A stretch of DNA of 53,257 bases, taken from NCBI RefSeq assembly GCF_014642075.1, contig NZ_BMIK01000027.1, positions 1-53,257 of the forward strand, read 5' to 3'. Every line of letters begins with the position of its first letter. Position 1 is the first letter of the stretch. Positions 7,220 through 15,883 of the stretch are shown here, piece by piece. Under the pieces are notes generated by a model, which searched no databases, was not told the origin of the DNA, and was given only the letters and a program-made list of their open reading frames with translations. The position numbers and the translations under genes are program-made. The DNA is from Parapedobacter defluvii. GTDB taxonomy: Bacteria; Bacteroidota; Bacteroidia; Sphingobacteriales; Sphingobacteriaceae.

Positions 7220-8284
7220 ATGCAAGAGCACGAAGCTTATATGCGCCGCTGCCTGGAATTGGCACAATTGGGGATGGGGTCGGTAAGTCCAAACCCCATG
7301 GTGGGAGCAGTGCTGGTTCACGGAGGACGCATTGTTGCGGAAGATTTCCATCGAAAGTTTGGTGGTCCGCACGCCGAGGCGCTGGTTATGGTGGATGTGC
7401 AGCGACGGTATGGTGAACGCGCTGCCGACTTATTCCGCTCGGCGACGATGTATGTCAGTTTAGAGCCCTGCGCTCACTATGGGAAGACACCTCCCTGTGC
7501 GAAATTGTTGGCCGATCATCAGGTAGCCCGAGTGGTTATTGCGTGCCGTGATCCGTTTGATAAGGTAAATGGGCTGGGGGTCAGTATACTGAAAGAGGCT
7601 GGCGTTGAAGTTATTGAGGGCGTTTTGGAAAGGGAGGCTAGTTGGATCAACCGCAGGTTCATGACCCGGGTTCGACATCAGCGGCCCTATATTATTCTTA
7701 AATGGGCGCAAACGGCAGATGGTTACATGGCTCCATCGGATAGGACACAACGATGGATTACCGGAGAGGTGGCTCAGCAGTTGGTACACCGGTGGCGAAG
7801 CGAAGAAGATGCGGTGCTTGTGGGAACCAAAACGGCATTGATGGATCATCCGCAACTCACGGTACGGAAATGGCAGGGAAAGAACCCCAAACGGATCCTC
7901 GTTGACAAGTACCTTGCTGTGTCCCCTCATACCGCGCTGTTTGATGGAAGTGCAGAAACCATTGTTTTTAATGCGTCACGGTCTGACTGGACAGAAAATG
8001 TGAAGTATATAGAACTAGAAGACATGGATTGGTACCTGCCGCAAAAGATTGCGTATCAATTGTACTTGATGGATATCCAATCGCTCATTGTAGAAGGGGG
8101 GAGGAATACGCTTGACCTGTTCATAGACGCCGGATTGTGGGATGAAGCTCGTGTATTTACATCACGCGATATGTGGGGGGCTGGAATCTCCTCGCCAGCA
8201 TTACACGCTGCACCCGGAGAAAGCCATCCTATCGGCCCAGATCGTTTGGATATTTACTACAGAAATCGTTATCAGACCGTATAA
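7220..8284 (+). CDS. ribD: Bifunctional riboflavin biosynthesis deaminase/reductase
   Basis: Performs the second and third steps of riboflavin synthesis from GTP: deamination of the diaminopyrimidinone and NADPH reduction of the ribosyl group. In the 354-residue product the N-terminal deaminase domain shows the zinc site His51-Ala-Glu53 (GGPHAEAL), Cys84 (LEPCAHYG) and Cys93 (TPPCAKLL). The C-terminal reductase domain starts near residue 155 (RPYIILKWAQTADGYMA) and includes EGGRNTLDLFID. The stop overlaps the ATG of the next gene (TAATG), so an ABC permease is translationally coupled to it. Confidence 0.96.
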   Translation: MQEHEAYMRRCLELAQLGMGSVSPNPMVGAVLVHGGRIVAEDFHRKFGGPHAEALVMVDVQRRYGERAADLFRSATMYVSLEPCAHYGKTPPCAKLLADHQVARVVIACRDPFDKVNGLGVSILKEAGVEVIEGVLEREASWINRRFMTRVRHQRPYIILKWAQTADGYMAPSDRTQRWITGEVAQQLVHRWRSEEDAVLVGTKTALMDHPQLTVRKWQGKNPKRILVDKYLAVSPHTALFDGSAETIVFNASRSDWTENVKYIELEDMDWYLPQKIAYQLYLMDIQSLIVEGGRNTLDLFIDAGLWDEARVFTSRDMWGAGISSPALHAAPGESHPIGPDRLDIYYRNRYQTV

Positions 8285-9165
8285 TGGATTTTTACTTGGC
8301 AGCAATCATTCAGGCGATGTGTTTCGGGCCCTTGGTAATCGGCCTTTTTCTTTCCATGAAGATATTTAACATCCCTGACATTACGACAGATGGGAGTTAC
8401 ACATTGGGTGCGGTGATTATGGCCGTAGGATTGTCAAACGGTTATCCTGTAATGGTAACATTCTTCTTGGCGATGGCTGGGGGTGCACTGGCAGGGAGTT
8501 GCACCGCCTTAATCCATACCCGTCTCCGTATTCACGCGCTGTTGGCTGGTATTTTGATGATGACCGCACTGTATTCAGTCAATTTGGTGTTGCTGGGCCG
8601 ATCGAATGTGCCGTTGCTCGGCTATGTGGATCTATTTAAAACGTTTAGCGTATTTGCAGGTGCGGATTATAACACGTTGGCTATATTACTTATAATTTTG
8701 ATGGTTTTACTGGCAACCATGAGTTACCTGTTGCGGAGTGACTTCGGTATTGCGATGCGGGCGACGGGTGACAGTGAGTTAATGATACGAGCGCAGGGAG
8801 TTAACACTTCGCGAATGAAAGGCTATGGGTTGGCCATCGCCAATGCTCTGGTTGCGGCAAGTGGTGCATTGATGGCACAATTTCAGGGATTTGCAGACAT
8901 CAATATGGGGATAGGTATTGTCATCAGCGGATTGGGTGCGGTGATTATCGGAGATACTGTAATTAACTTCTTGAAAATCAGCGCAGTTTCTATCATGTTG
9001 ATTTGTGTACTCTTTGGGGTGATTGTTTTCCAATTGATTCTGGCAACGGCGCTCGGGGTAGGGGTGGATGCCAACCTGTTGAAACTAACGACGTCGCTGT
9101 TGGTATTGTTTATTGTGGCATTGCCACGGGTAGGGAGTGCCCTGCAGTTGAGTAAACGTTCGTAA
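8284..9165 (+). CDS. ABC transporter permease (COG4120-like uptake system)
   Basis: A 293-residue integral membrane protein with about eight or nine hydrophobic segments. The sequence around FNIPDITTDGSYTLGA, and the GLAIANALVAASGAL loop, are those of the permeases of the tryptophan/branched-chain-like ABC systems (TrpXYZ-type, COG4120). The ATG at 8284 overlaps the ribD stop codon; a longer in-frame version would run deep into ribD. The matching ATPase follows after 12 bp. The periplasmic substrate-binding protein that such importers need is not in this window, so the substrate is unknown. Confidence 0.82.
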   Translation: MDFYLAAIIQAMCFGPLVIGLFLSMKIFNIPDITTDGSYTLGAVIMAVGLSNGYPVMVTFFLAMAGGALAGSCTALIHTRLRIHALLAGILMMTALYSVNLVLLGRSNVPLLGYVDLFKTFSVFAGADYNTLAILLIILMVLLATMSYLLRSDFGIAMRATGDSELMIRAQGVNTSRMKGYGLAIANALVAASGALMAQFQGFADINMGIGIVISGLGAVIIGDTVINFLKISAVSIMLICVLFGVIVFQLILATALGVGVDANLLKLTTSLLVLFIVALPRVGSALQLSKRS

Positions 9166-9177
9166 TAAAGGATATCA

Positions 9178-9933
9178 ATGCTGGATCTTCAACATATCAC
9201 CAAAGTATATAATGCCGGCAAGGCAACTGAGGTGGCTGCAGTGTGGGATGTGACGCTCCACCTGGAGCCTGCGAGTTATACGGTTCTTGTTGGGGCGAAT
9301 GGCTCAGGGAAAAGTACGCTGCTCAGTCTGATTGCGGGCAATACATATGTGGATAAAGGCAGCATTCGGCTGCATAACAAGGAAATACAACGACTGCCGG
9401 ATTACCGGCGAAGCCGTTGGGTAGCCCGTGTTTTCCAAAATCCGTTGCTTGGTACGGCGGCATCGTTAACCGTACTGGACAATTTCAGAATGGCATCGTT
9501 GCGCGGATCGCCCAAATGGATGAAATTGGGGATGGATCGGGCATTTGTGCAGGCTGTACGGGATAAAATAGCCACATTGGGAATGGGACTGGAAGATAAG
9601 CTGGCCCAGCCCATGGGGACATTGAGTGGTGGGCAACGACAAGCTCTCACCCTGCTGATGACAGTGATGACGGATGTGGATGTGCTGTTGCTTGACGAAC
9701 CGTCTGCCGCGTTGGATCCCCGGTCGGCACGTCAGGTAATGGAGATTGCTGACAGAATTATCTCAGAAAATAAGTTAACTGCTTTGCTGGTAACCCACAA
9801 CATTAGCGAGGCATTGCGTTATGGGACACGTCTTATTCAGATGGAAAACGGAAGGATTGTGCGTGATTATGACCAAAAAGCCAAATCTAAACTAGATCAA
9901 ACGGAAGTAATTTCATGGTTTGATTATTACTAA
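9178..9933 (+). CDS. ABC transporter ATP-binding protein (COG1101-like)
   Basis: The 251-residue ATPase partner of the preceding permease. Walker A is GANGSGKST (about residues 40-48), the ABC signature is LSGGQRQALTLL, Walker B is VLLLDEPSAALDP, and the switch histidine is in LLVTHNISEA. The sequence belongs to the COG1101 group that pairs with COG4120 permeases. It closes the ribD-permease-ATPase run; a separate promoter follows for the next operon. Confidence 0.9.
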   Translation: MLDLQHITKVYNAGKATEVAAVWDVTLHLEPASYTVLVGANGSGKSTLLSLIAGNTYVDKGSIRLHNKEIQRLPDYRRSRWVARVFQNPLLGTAASLTVLDNFRMASLRGSPKWMKLGMDRAFVQAVRDKIATLGMGLEDKLAQPMGTLSGGQRQALTLLMTVMTDVDVLLLDEPSAALDPRSARQVMEIADRIISENKLTALLVTHNISEALRYGTRLIQMENGRIVRDYDQKAKSKLDQTEVISWFDYY

Positions 9934-9972
9934 CGTTGACGTATTAAACGCCAGTTACAGGGTGTCTAGGTC

Positions 9973-10003
9973 TTGACGGTTACAGAGGGAATGCCTACCT
10001 TTG
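9973..10003 (+). promoter_or_regulatory. Promoter of the DUF2851-PspC operon
   Basis: TTG (9973-9975), a 20-base spacer and TACCTTTG (9996-10003) match the Bacteroidota promoter consensus. The start codon lies 24 bases downstream. Confidence 0.65.
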
Positions 10004-10026
10004 TTAGATACCTATGAGCCGGATAT

Positions 10027-11316
10027 ATGACTTTGCCAGAAGATCTATTTCATTTTATTTGGAAGTATCGCCTATTCCAGACTACACAATTAGTTACTGT
10101 ATCAAAAAAAGCGTTGACGATATTGGATACAGGATGCCATAATCGCGATGCCGGGCCGGATTTTATTGCTGCCCGGCTACGAATCGGAGAAACGGAATGG
10201 GCCGGAAACATTGAGATTCACGTACGTGCATCTGAATGGGACATACACAAACATGACCGTGACAGGGCGTATAACAACGTAATATTGCATGTTGTATATG
10301 AATACGACAAAATAATTTGTCGGGAAGACGGTACCTTCCCTGAAACCCTTGTCTTGAAACCGTTAATTCCCAGTTACATTTTGTCAAAATATCGTGAATT
10401 GATGAGTGGCATGTATTGGATTCCCTGTGAAAAATTAATTCATCGTGTTCCGGATATTCATCGATCGCAGTGGTTATCACGTCTACTGATTGAGCGCCTG
10501 GAGCAAAAGGTGTCTGCGATTTATGCGTTGTTGACTCAGCAACGGGGAAGCTGGGAGGATACCTGCTATCTTTGGGCTGCCCGAAGTTTCGGATTCAAAG
10601 TTAATACACAGGCATTCGAACAGTTAGCCCGCATTTTGCCACAGACCATTTTGGCGAAGCATAAACAGGATCCGCAGGCTATTGAATCGCTGTTTTTCGG
10701 GCAAGCCGGCTTACTGGAAGAAACTGAATTTTCCGATGTATACCCCCGCAAACTACAGCAGGAATATCGTTATCTCCGCCAGCTTTATTCGCTGATTCCG
10801 ATGGATGCGTCGATCTGGAAATTTCTGCGTACCCGTCCAAGCAATTTCCCTTCCATCCGTATTGCACAATTCGCAGCACTTTGTTTACGGTCAGCCCATT
10901 TATTTTCTGAATTGATTGATGCTCATGATATTTCCAAAATTAAATCGCTATTTACGGAGTTGCCGGTTAACCCCTATTGGAAGCGGCACTATCGCTTTGA
11001 CGGCCTGTCTTCGGAGCATGGTTGTCAACTGGGATCGGAATCTGTCAATAACCTACTTATCAATATGGTATCTGGTATTTTATTTGCTTATGGTAAATAT
11101 ATTGGTAAAGAAACGTATCTTTACCGGGCTATAATGCTTTTAGAAAGCCTCGGAGTGGAAAAAAATGCAGTTTTGACGCGATTTTCCGCAATAGGCATTA
11201 AGGCATCGCAAGCGGCAGAATCGCAGGCCTTATTGCAGATGAAATCATTTTACTGCGACAAAAAGCGATGTTTGGAATGTGGAATGGGGCTGCAATTGAT
11301 CAAATACAAGGAGTGA
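10027..11316 (+). CDS. DUF2851 family protein
   Basis: A 429-residue protein of the DUF2851 family, widespread in Bacteroidota and of unknown function. The conserved N-terminal block is clear: NRDAGPDFIAARLRI, WAGNIEIHVRASEW, then HKHDRDRAYNNVILHVVYEYD (residues about 39-100). The acidic, histidine-rich arrangement in this block hints at a nuclease-like fold, but that is a guess. The C-terminus has a Cys cluster (CDKKRCLECGMG). No signal peptide or membrane segment is seen. The stop TGA overlaps the ATG of the PspC-domain gene (TGATG). Confidence 0.85.
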   Translation: MTLPEDLFHFIWKYRLFQTTQLVTVSKKALTILDTGCHNRDAGPDFIAARLRIGETEWAGNIEIHVRASEWDIHKHDRDRAYNNVILHVVYEYDKIICREDGTFPETLVLKPLIPSYILSKYRELMSGMYWIPCEKLIHRVPDIHRSQWLSRLLIERLEQKVSAIYALLTQQRGSWEDTCYLWAARSFGFKVNTQAFEQLARILPQTILAKHKQDPQAIESLFFGQAGLLEETEFSDVYPRKLQQEYRYLRQLYSLIPMDASIWKFLRTRPSNFPSIRIAQFAALCLRSAHLFSELIDAHDISKIKSLFTELPVNPYWKRHYRFDGLSSEHGCQLGSESVNNLLINMVSGILFAYGKYIGKETYLYRAIMLLESLGVEKNAVLTRFSAIGIKASQAAESQALLQMKSFYCDKKRCLECGMGLQLIKYKE

Positions 11317-11537
11317 TGATAAAGCGGATTCTTTTGTTTTTTGAACAGCGTTCTTTTGGAGTGTGTACATACATCGGCGAGCGTCTAGGTATATCTATTT
11401 CAAAACTCCGACTTTTCTTTATATACACATCGTTTCTGGCTGTCGGTTTCCCAATTATCTTCTATTTCTTGGCAGGCATTGTGTTGGATTTCCGGAATTA
11501 TATCAAACGTATGCGGCATCGTCTTTGGGATTTTTGA
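11316..11537 (+). CDS. Small PspC-domain membrane protein
   Basis: The 73-residue product carries a PspC domain: GVCTYIGERLGISISKLRLFF followed by a hydrophobic segment (TSFLAVGFPIIFYFLAGIVL) and a basic tail. PspC-type proteins sit in the inner membrane and relate to envelope stress in proteobacteria; here the role is only inferred. The ATG at 11316-11318 overlaps the stop of DUF2851 and is the only start that begins with the domain. The gene ends 3 bp from the convergent ankyrin gene. Confidence 0.8.
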   Translation: MIKRILLFFEQRSFGVCTYIGERLGISISKLRLFFIYTSFLAVGFPIIFYFLAGIVLDFRNYIKRMRHRLWDF

Positions 11538-11540
11538 TAG

Positions 11541-12191
11541 TTACACTTTCAAAATCTCCGCAATTTCAATATATCCTTTTTCTGCGGCCAGATCAGATGC
11601 GGTTTTACCCATGTCGTTTTTGATTTCTACCCGTGCGCCATTTTCCAATAGTAAAATAATAAGATCTATATTTCCATGTTGCGCAGCAAGGTGCAACGGG
11701 CTTATTCGCGAAGTCTGTAATACATTTACCTCGGCACCTGCTTCAATCAACATTTTAGCTATACCGTCAAAGTTTGATCCGATGGCGGCGTGAAGCGGAT
11801 AAACATTGTATCCATTTTGAGATTGAATATTGGGATCAGCGTGTTTCGACAACAGGTATCGGACCACGTCTTCATTACCAAAATGGGTAGCCATTCCCAG
11901 CGGAGTAAATCCATGATCTGAAACAACATCCAATAAGTCGGCCTGGTCCTCGATCATGGCCTGAACCTGTTCCAACTGGCCGGCGGCTGCCGCTTCGTGG
12001 ATCGTTAATTCATCAAGATGCCTTAACAATACCTTGACAATTTGTGGCTTATTATAATAACATGCTAATAATAAGGGGGATATATCGTGACTGGTTTTTT
12101 GTTTACTTAAGCTTGGGTTGCCGTTTAACAAATCATCAATGGCGCGGCTGTTACCTGTTTCTATATATTCTTCCAGTTGACTAAGGCTCAT
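11541..12191 (-). CDS. Ankyrin repeat protein
   Basis: A 216-residue protein made almost wholly of ankyrin repeats, about six of them, including DHGFTPLGMATHFGNEDVVRYLL, NVYPLHAAIGSNFDGIAKMLIEA and RISPLHLAAQHGNIDLIILLLE. Ankyrin repeats mediate protein-protein contacts; the partner is unknown. There is no signal peptide, so it is likely cytosolic. It is convergent with the PspC gene and divergent from the small-RNA region and the NEW3 operon. Confidence 0.9.
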   Translation of the reverse strand: MSLSQLEEYIETGNSRAIDDLLNGNPSLSKQKTSHDISPLLLACYYNKPQIVKVLLRHLDELTIHEAAAAGQLEQVQAMIEDQADLLDVVSDHGFTPLGMATHFGNEDVVRYLLSKHADPNIQSQNGYNVYPLHAAIGSNFDGIAKMLIEAGAEVNVLQTSRISPLHLAAQHGNIDLIILLLENGARVEIKNDMGKTASDLAAEKGYIEIAEILKV

Positions 12192-12272
12192 TTTTTCAAT
12201 CTGTCTAAATCAATAACTAAAATTACGCAGGACGAATTAACTAAAAAAATATCAAACCCGTATGAGTATAAC

Positions 12273-12342
12273 CTACAAAAAGGAGTATGCTGCGAAAAAG
12301 GGGCCTTTTTCTTGTAGTATTACATCTACAAAAACTTTTTTT
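12273..12342 (+). other. Attenuator-like alternative hairpins
   Basis: CTACAA (12273-12278, followed by AAAGG) can pair with CCTTTTT...TTGTAG (12304-12317), or TTGTAG (12312-12317) can pair with a second CTACAA (12326-12331). The second option is followed by AAAC and seven T residues, like a weak terminator. No gene or clear promoter lies upstream on this strand, so its role is unclear. Confidence 0.35.
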
Positions 12343-12356
12343 GAGCGAATAAATGT

Positions 12357-12460
12357 TTTGTATCCTCAATCTTAGGTGTACTTTTGTAATGCCCTCCCAA
12401 AGGGCATGTTTTTCATAGGTAGATGTAGGGTCGAATATTCAGTTATTCGGCCCTTTTTTT
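12357..12460 (+). ncRNA. Candidate small RNA gene with its own promoter and terminator
   Basis: TTG (12357-12359), a 19-base spacer and TACTTTTG (12379-12386) form a Bacteroidota promoter. About 5 bases on lies a hairpin ATGCCCT-CCCAA-AGGGCAT (12389-12407). A strong terminator follows: GGGTCGAATA (12428-12437) with TATTCGGCCC (12444-12453) and seven T residues. The predicted transcript is about 68 nt with no open reading frame. I do not recognise the family. Confidence 0.5.
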
Positions 12461-12512
12461 ATTGCCTGTTTTCTGGAATGACAAACCAATTGTTAAAAAA
12501 TGTAAAATCATT

Positions 12513-12541
12513 TTTGGAATTTTGTTGAATAACTAAATTTG
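12513..12541 (+). promoter_or_regulatory. Promoter of the NEW3-ABC operon
   Basis: TAAATTTG (12534-12541) fits the -7 consensus, with a TTTG at 12513-12516 spaced 17 bases upstream (slightly short). The start codon is 42 bases downstream. Confidence 0.45.
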
Positions 12542-12583
12542 CGTCCGTACTGTTTATCATTTCTAAATTAATTCGATTTTTTT

Positions 12584-13747
12584 ATGTTAGCACGTGCCCA
12601 AACTTTGCCTAAAATTTCGTTTTTGTTATGTTGTTTATGTGGAGTTGTTCCAATAAAATTTGGATATAATAACTCTGTAGCACAAGGTGTTACACTGTAT
12701 ACTCCCTACACGAAAATTTCGGTTCCCCCCGGGGAATCCATTGATTACTCCGTTGATGTGATCAATAATGGTGGCGGTGTGAGAACCGCGGAAATTGCTG
12801 TTGTGGGACTGCCGGAGGGTTGGTCCTATGAGCTCAAATCGGGCGGTTGGACGGTTGGACAGATCGCTGTATTGCCCAAGGAGAAAAAAAACTTTTCTTT
12901 TAAGGTCCAGGTACCGTACCGGGTAGAAAAAGGCACCTATCATTTTCAATTGGTAGCTAAGGGAATGAGCCAGTTGCCGTTGACGGTCGAAATATCCGAA
13001 CAGGGTACGTTTAAATCGGAATTCAATACCGACCAGGCGAACATGGAAGGGGCAGCCAATTCAACGTTTACCTTTAATTCGACGCTACGGAATCCTTCCA
13101 GTGAGGAACAGGTTTACGGACTCCGGGCACAGGTACCACAAGGGTGGAATGCGTTATTCCGGGCAAACGGAAAACAGGTGTCGTCCGTGAATGTAGGGCC
13201 CAATCAAACACAGAATATTACCATTGAATTGGACCCACCCGACCACCTGGGGGCTGGCAGTTATAAAATACCGGTGGTGGCCTCCACGAGTGGAATGTCA
13301 TCCAATTTGGAGTTGGAGGTCGTCATTACGGGTTCGTACAACCTGGAGCTGACTACACCCACGGGAAAGCTGAGTACATCCATCACGGCTGGCAGCGATG
13401 AAAAAGTGGAACTGATGGTGAAAAATACCGGGTCTGCACCGCTGAAAAATGTGGAAATGAAATCTTCTGCACCTGTGGATTGGACCGTGTCATTTGAGCC
13501 CAGTAAAATAGATGTAATCGCCCCGGGTCAGCATGCGCAGGTATTCGCCACCATCAAAGCAAGCAGAAAATCCGTGGCCGGAGATTATGTGGCGAATCTG
13601 GAAGCGAAAGCACCAGAAAAATCGGCCACCGCTTCTTTCAGGTTGTCGGTCCGCACTCCTTTGCTGTGGGGGTGGCTGGGTATCCTGATCATTATCGGGG
13701 CCTTGGGCGGTGTATACTATCTGTTCCGCAAATATGGAAGGAGGTAA
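12584..13747 (+). CDS. Membrane-anchored NEW3-domain protein of an ABC transporter operon
   Basis: A 387-residue exported protein: N-terminal signal sequence (hydrophobic ISFLLCCLCGVVPIKFG, cleavage near SVAQG), then three immunoglobulin-like NEW3 domains of about 100 residues each (for example SIDYSVDVINNGGGV, FTFNSTLRNPSSEEQ, KVELMVKNTGSAPLKNV), then one C-terminal transmembrane helix (WLGILIIIGALGGVYYLF) and a short basic tail. The bulk should lie outside the inner membrane. It is followed within 3 bp by an ABC ATPase and then an ABC-2-type permease, so it probably acts as an extracytoplasmic subunit of that transporter. The substrate is unknown. Confidence 0.85.
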   Translation: MLARAQTLPKISFLLCCLCGVVPIKFGYNNSVAQGVTLYTPYTKISVPPGESIDYSVDVINNGGGVRTAEIAVVGLPEGWSYELKSGGWTVGQIAVLPKEKKNFSFKVQVPYRVEKGTYHFQLVAKGMSQLPLTVEISEQGTFKSEFNTDQANMEGAANSTFTFNSTLRNPSSEEQVYGLRAQVPQGWNALFRANGKQVSSVNVGPNQTQNITIELDPPDHLGAGSYKIPVVASTSGMSSNLELEVVITGSYNLELTTPTGKLSTSITAGSDEKVELMVKNTGSAPLKNVEMKSSAPVDWTVSFEPSKIDVIAPGQHAQVFATIKASRKSVAGDYVANLEAKAPEKSATASFRLSVRTPLLWGWLGILIIIGALGGVYYLFRKYGRR

Positions 13748-13750
13748 TCC

Positions 13751-14731
13751 GTGGATGAATTCATCATTGAACTGGAGGGCCTCACCAAGAAATACGGTGA
13801 TTTTGTGGCGGTGGATCACCTTGATCTTTCAATTCACAAGGGAGAAATATTTGGATTGCTGGGGCCAAACGGTGCCGGCAAATCGACTACCATCCTGATG
13901 ATGCTTGGGCTTACCGAGCCTACTTCAGGCAATGTGAGCGTGTGCGGAATCAGCTCCACGGTTCATCCCATTGAAGTCAAGCGAAGGGTAGGATATTTGC
14001 CCGATGATGTCGGATTTTACGATCAGTTGAGCGGTCGGGAAAACCTGCTGTACACGGCAAGGCTCAATCGTCTTTCTTGGAAAGAGGCTGAAAGGCGTGT
14101 GGATGATTTGTTGGCACGTGTGGGACTTCAGGAAGCATCCGGAAAGAAAGCCGGTAAATATTCAAGGGGCATGCGCCAACGCTTGGGACTGGCTGATGTA
14201 CTGGTAAAAAATCCCGAAGTCATTATCCTGGATGAACCGACACTGGGAATCGATCCGATCGGTGTAAAGGAGTTTCTCGAGTTAATTGTGGCCCTCAGCC
14301 GCGAAGAGCAGATTACGGTGCTACTTTCATCACATCACCTGCATCAGGTACAACAGGTGTGTGATCGGGTAGGAATATTTGTCGCCGGAAAGCTGCTTGC
14401 CCAGGGAAATATCTCCGAGCTGTCCAGAACCCTGTTTTCTGACAAGGAACCCTATGTGATTGAAGTAGGTCTCGACTTTTCTACTGCCGAAGGGATGAAT
14501 GCAATGGAAGCCGTCAAATCCCACTTGCTCGGTTTAGAGGGCATTGCCTCCGTTCGCGTTGACAAGGGGCGGCTTTCCATTGGTAGTACGTCGGATATGA
14601 CGGCTGAAGTAGCACGTATCCTTGTAAATGCAGGTTTCGGACTGAAATACCTGAATACAAAGGAGTATGGCTTAGATGATATCTATACAAAGTATTTTGA
14701 GGGAGGTGAAGTCTATGGAAAAACTGCATAA
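13751..14731 (+). CDS. ABC transporter ATP-binding protein (CcmA-like)
   Basis: The 326-residue ATPase has Walker [10 protein letters not shown] (about residues 37-45), signature [16 protein letters not shown], Walker [14 protein letters not shown] and switch region [10 protein letters not shown]. The extra C-terminal domain of about 90 residues is usual for CcmA-type exporters. The start is GTG at 13751: a full AAGGAGGT Shine-Dalgarno sits five bases upstream, overlapping the previous stop, and the nearby ATG is out of frame. Such a perfect ribosome-binding site is rare in Bacteroidota. It overlaps the permease gene by 17 bp. Confidence 0.92.
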   Translation: MDEFIIELEGLTKKYGDFVAVDHLDLSIHKGEIFGLLGPNGAGKSTTILMMLGLTEPTSGNVSVCGISSTVHPIEVKRRVGYLPDDVGFYDQLSGRENLLYTARLNRLSWKEAERRVDDLLARVGLQEASGKKAGKYSRGMRQRLGLADVLVKNPEVIILDEPTLGIDPIGVKEFLELIVALSREEQITVLLSSHHLHQVQQVCDRVGIFVAGKLLAQGNISELSRTLFSDKEPYVIEVGLDFSTAEGMNAMEAVKSHLLGLEGIASVRVDKGRLSIGSTSDMTAEVARILVNAGFGLKYLNTKEYGLDDIYTKYFEGGEVYGKTA

Positions 14732-15779
14732 TGCTGTGCGCCGCCTCCGGGAAATTCCGTGGATAGCGAAGGTAAGCGGAACGATACACCGCTTTACCCA
14801 GCACATGGAAGAGCGACGTGCATTGGCAATCAGTCATCCGTTTTGGGTGATTGTACAGAAGGAAGTAACGGATCATGTGCGTAGTTGGCGTTTTAATATA
14901 TTGTTGTTTCTTATATTGTTGACGTGCTTTGGTTCGTTGTATACCTCAATAACCAACTTAGTGGAAGAAACCCGGAAGGCAAATGATGCCGACGATCCGT
15001 TTTTCTTTCTGAAACTGTTTACATTATCCGATGGCTCACTACCACCGTTTCACGTCTTTATCGGATTTCTGGGTCCCTTGCTTGGCATAGGCCTTGGGTT
15101 TGATGCCATCAATTCCGAGCAGAATTCGGGCACGTTAAGCCGCATTATGGCCCAGCCGATCCATCGTGATTATTTGATTAATGCTAAGTTTACGGCAGCA
15201 CTTTTGGTCATCGGCGTGATGTTTTTTGCATTAGGTTTTTGGGTGATGGGATTTGGGATGTTCATCATCGGCATACCACCCACAGTGGAAGAATTTTTCC
15301 GCATTATATGCTTTTTGTTATTAAGCGTACTCTATGTGGCGTTTTGGTTGAATCTGTCAGTGTTTTTATCCATCCGTTTCAGACAAGCTGCTACATCGGC
15401 ACTTACCGCCATTGCTGTCTGGCTATTCTTTACGGTCTTTTACCAGATCATTGTAAACCTGGTTGCCCGGGCGATGCTGCCATCCGAAGCGGCATCACCG
15501 CAACAACTCATCGGGTACCAGCAGTTTATTCTTAACTTGATGCGTGTGGTGCCCAGCCAGCTGTATACCGATGCGACAACGACGTTACTGGTACCTTCCG
15601 TCAGGAGTCTGGGACCGCTTACGATGGAGCAAGCCTATGGAGCGATACCCAGCCCATTACCGCTGGGACAAAGTTTATTGATCGTATGGCCACAGCTGAC
15701 CGGCTTGGTAGCGGCTACCGTGGTCTGCTTTGCATTGTCTTACGTTTCTTTCATGCGTAAGGAAATCCGCTCAAGGTAG
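14715..15779 (+). CDS. ABC-2-type transporter permease
   Basis: A 354-residue membrane protein: a cytosolic N-terminal stretch, a first helix (FNILLFLILLTCFGSLYTS), a large loop, then about five more helices (for example FTAALLVIGVMFFALGFWVMG and ALTAIAVWLFFTVFYQIIVNLV). The segment NSEQNSGTLSRIMAQPIHRDYLINAKF is the classic ABC-2 permease motif. The ATG at 14715 is supported by a strong GGAGGTGA ribosome-binding site five bases upstream. It overlaps the ATPase gene in another frame. A GC-rich hairpin follows the stop codon. Confidence 0.88.
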   Translation: MEKLHNAVRRLREIPWIAKVSGTIHRFTQHMEERRALAISHPFWVIVQKEVTDHVRSWRFNILLFLILLTCFGSLYTSITNLVEETRKANDADDPFFFLKLFTLSDGSLPPFHVFIGFLGPLLGIGLGFDAINSEQNSGTLSRIMAQPIHRDYLINAKFTAALLVIGVMFFALGFWVMGFGMFIIGIPPTVEEFFRIICFLLLSVLYVAFWLNLSVFLSIRFRQAATSALTAIAVWLFFTVFYQIIVNLVARAMLPSEAASPQQLIGYQQFILNLMRVVPSQLYTDATTTLLVPSVRSLGPLTMEQAYGAIPSPLPLGQSLLIVWPQLTGLVAATVVCFALSYVSFMRKEIRSR

Positions 15780-15810
15780 TAAGCTTGAAATACACCATAA
15801 TATCACCGAA

Positions 15811-15839
15811 AGCCCGCGGATTATGCCGCGGGCTATTTG
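15811..15839 (+). terminator. Terminator-like hairpin after the NEW3-ABC operon
   Basis: GCCCGCGG (15812-15819) pairs with CCGCGGGC (15826-15833) across a 6-base loop. The T tract after it is weak (TATTTG) and overlaps the -33 element of the ubiX promoter. Confidence 0.6.
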
Positions 15840-15867
15840 CATTTAAAATGCGAGTTGCCTAAGTTTG
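15836..15867 (+). promoter_or_regulatory. Promoter of ubiX
   Basis: TTTG (15836-15839), a 20-base spacer and TAAGTTTG (15860-15867) match the consensus exactly. The ATG is 16 bases further on. Confidence 0.7.
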
Positions 15868-15883
15868 GCGAATATTCTTCGTT

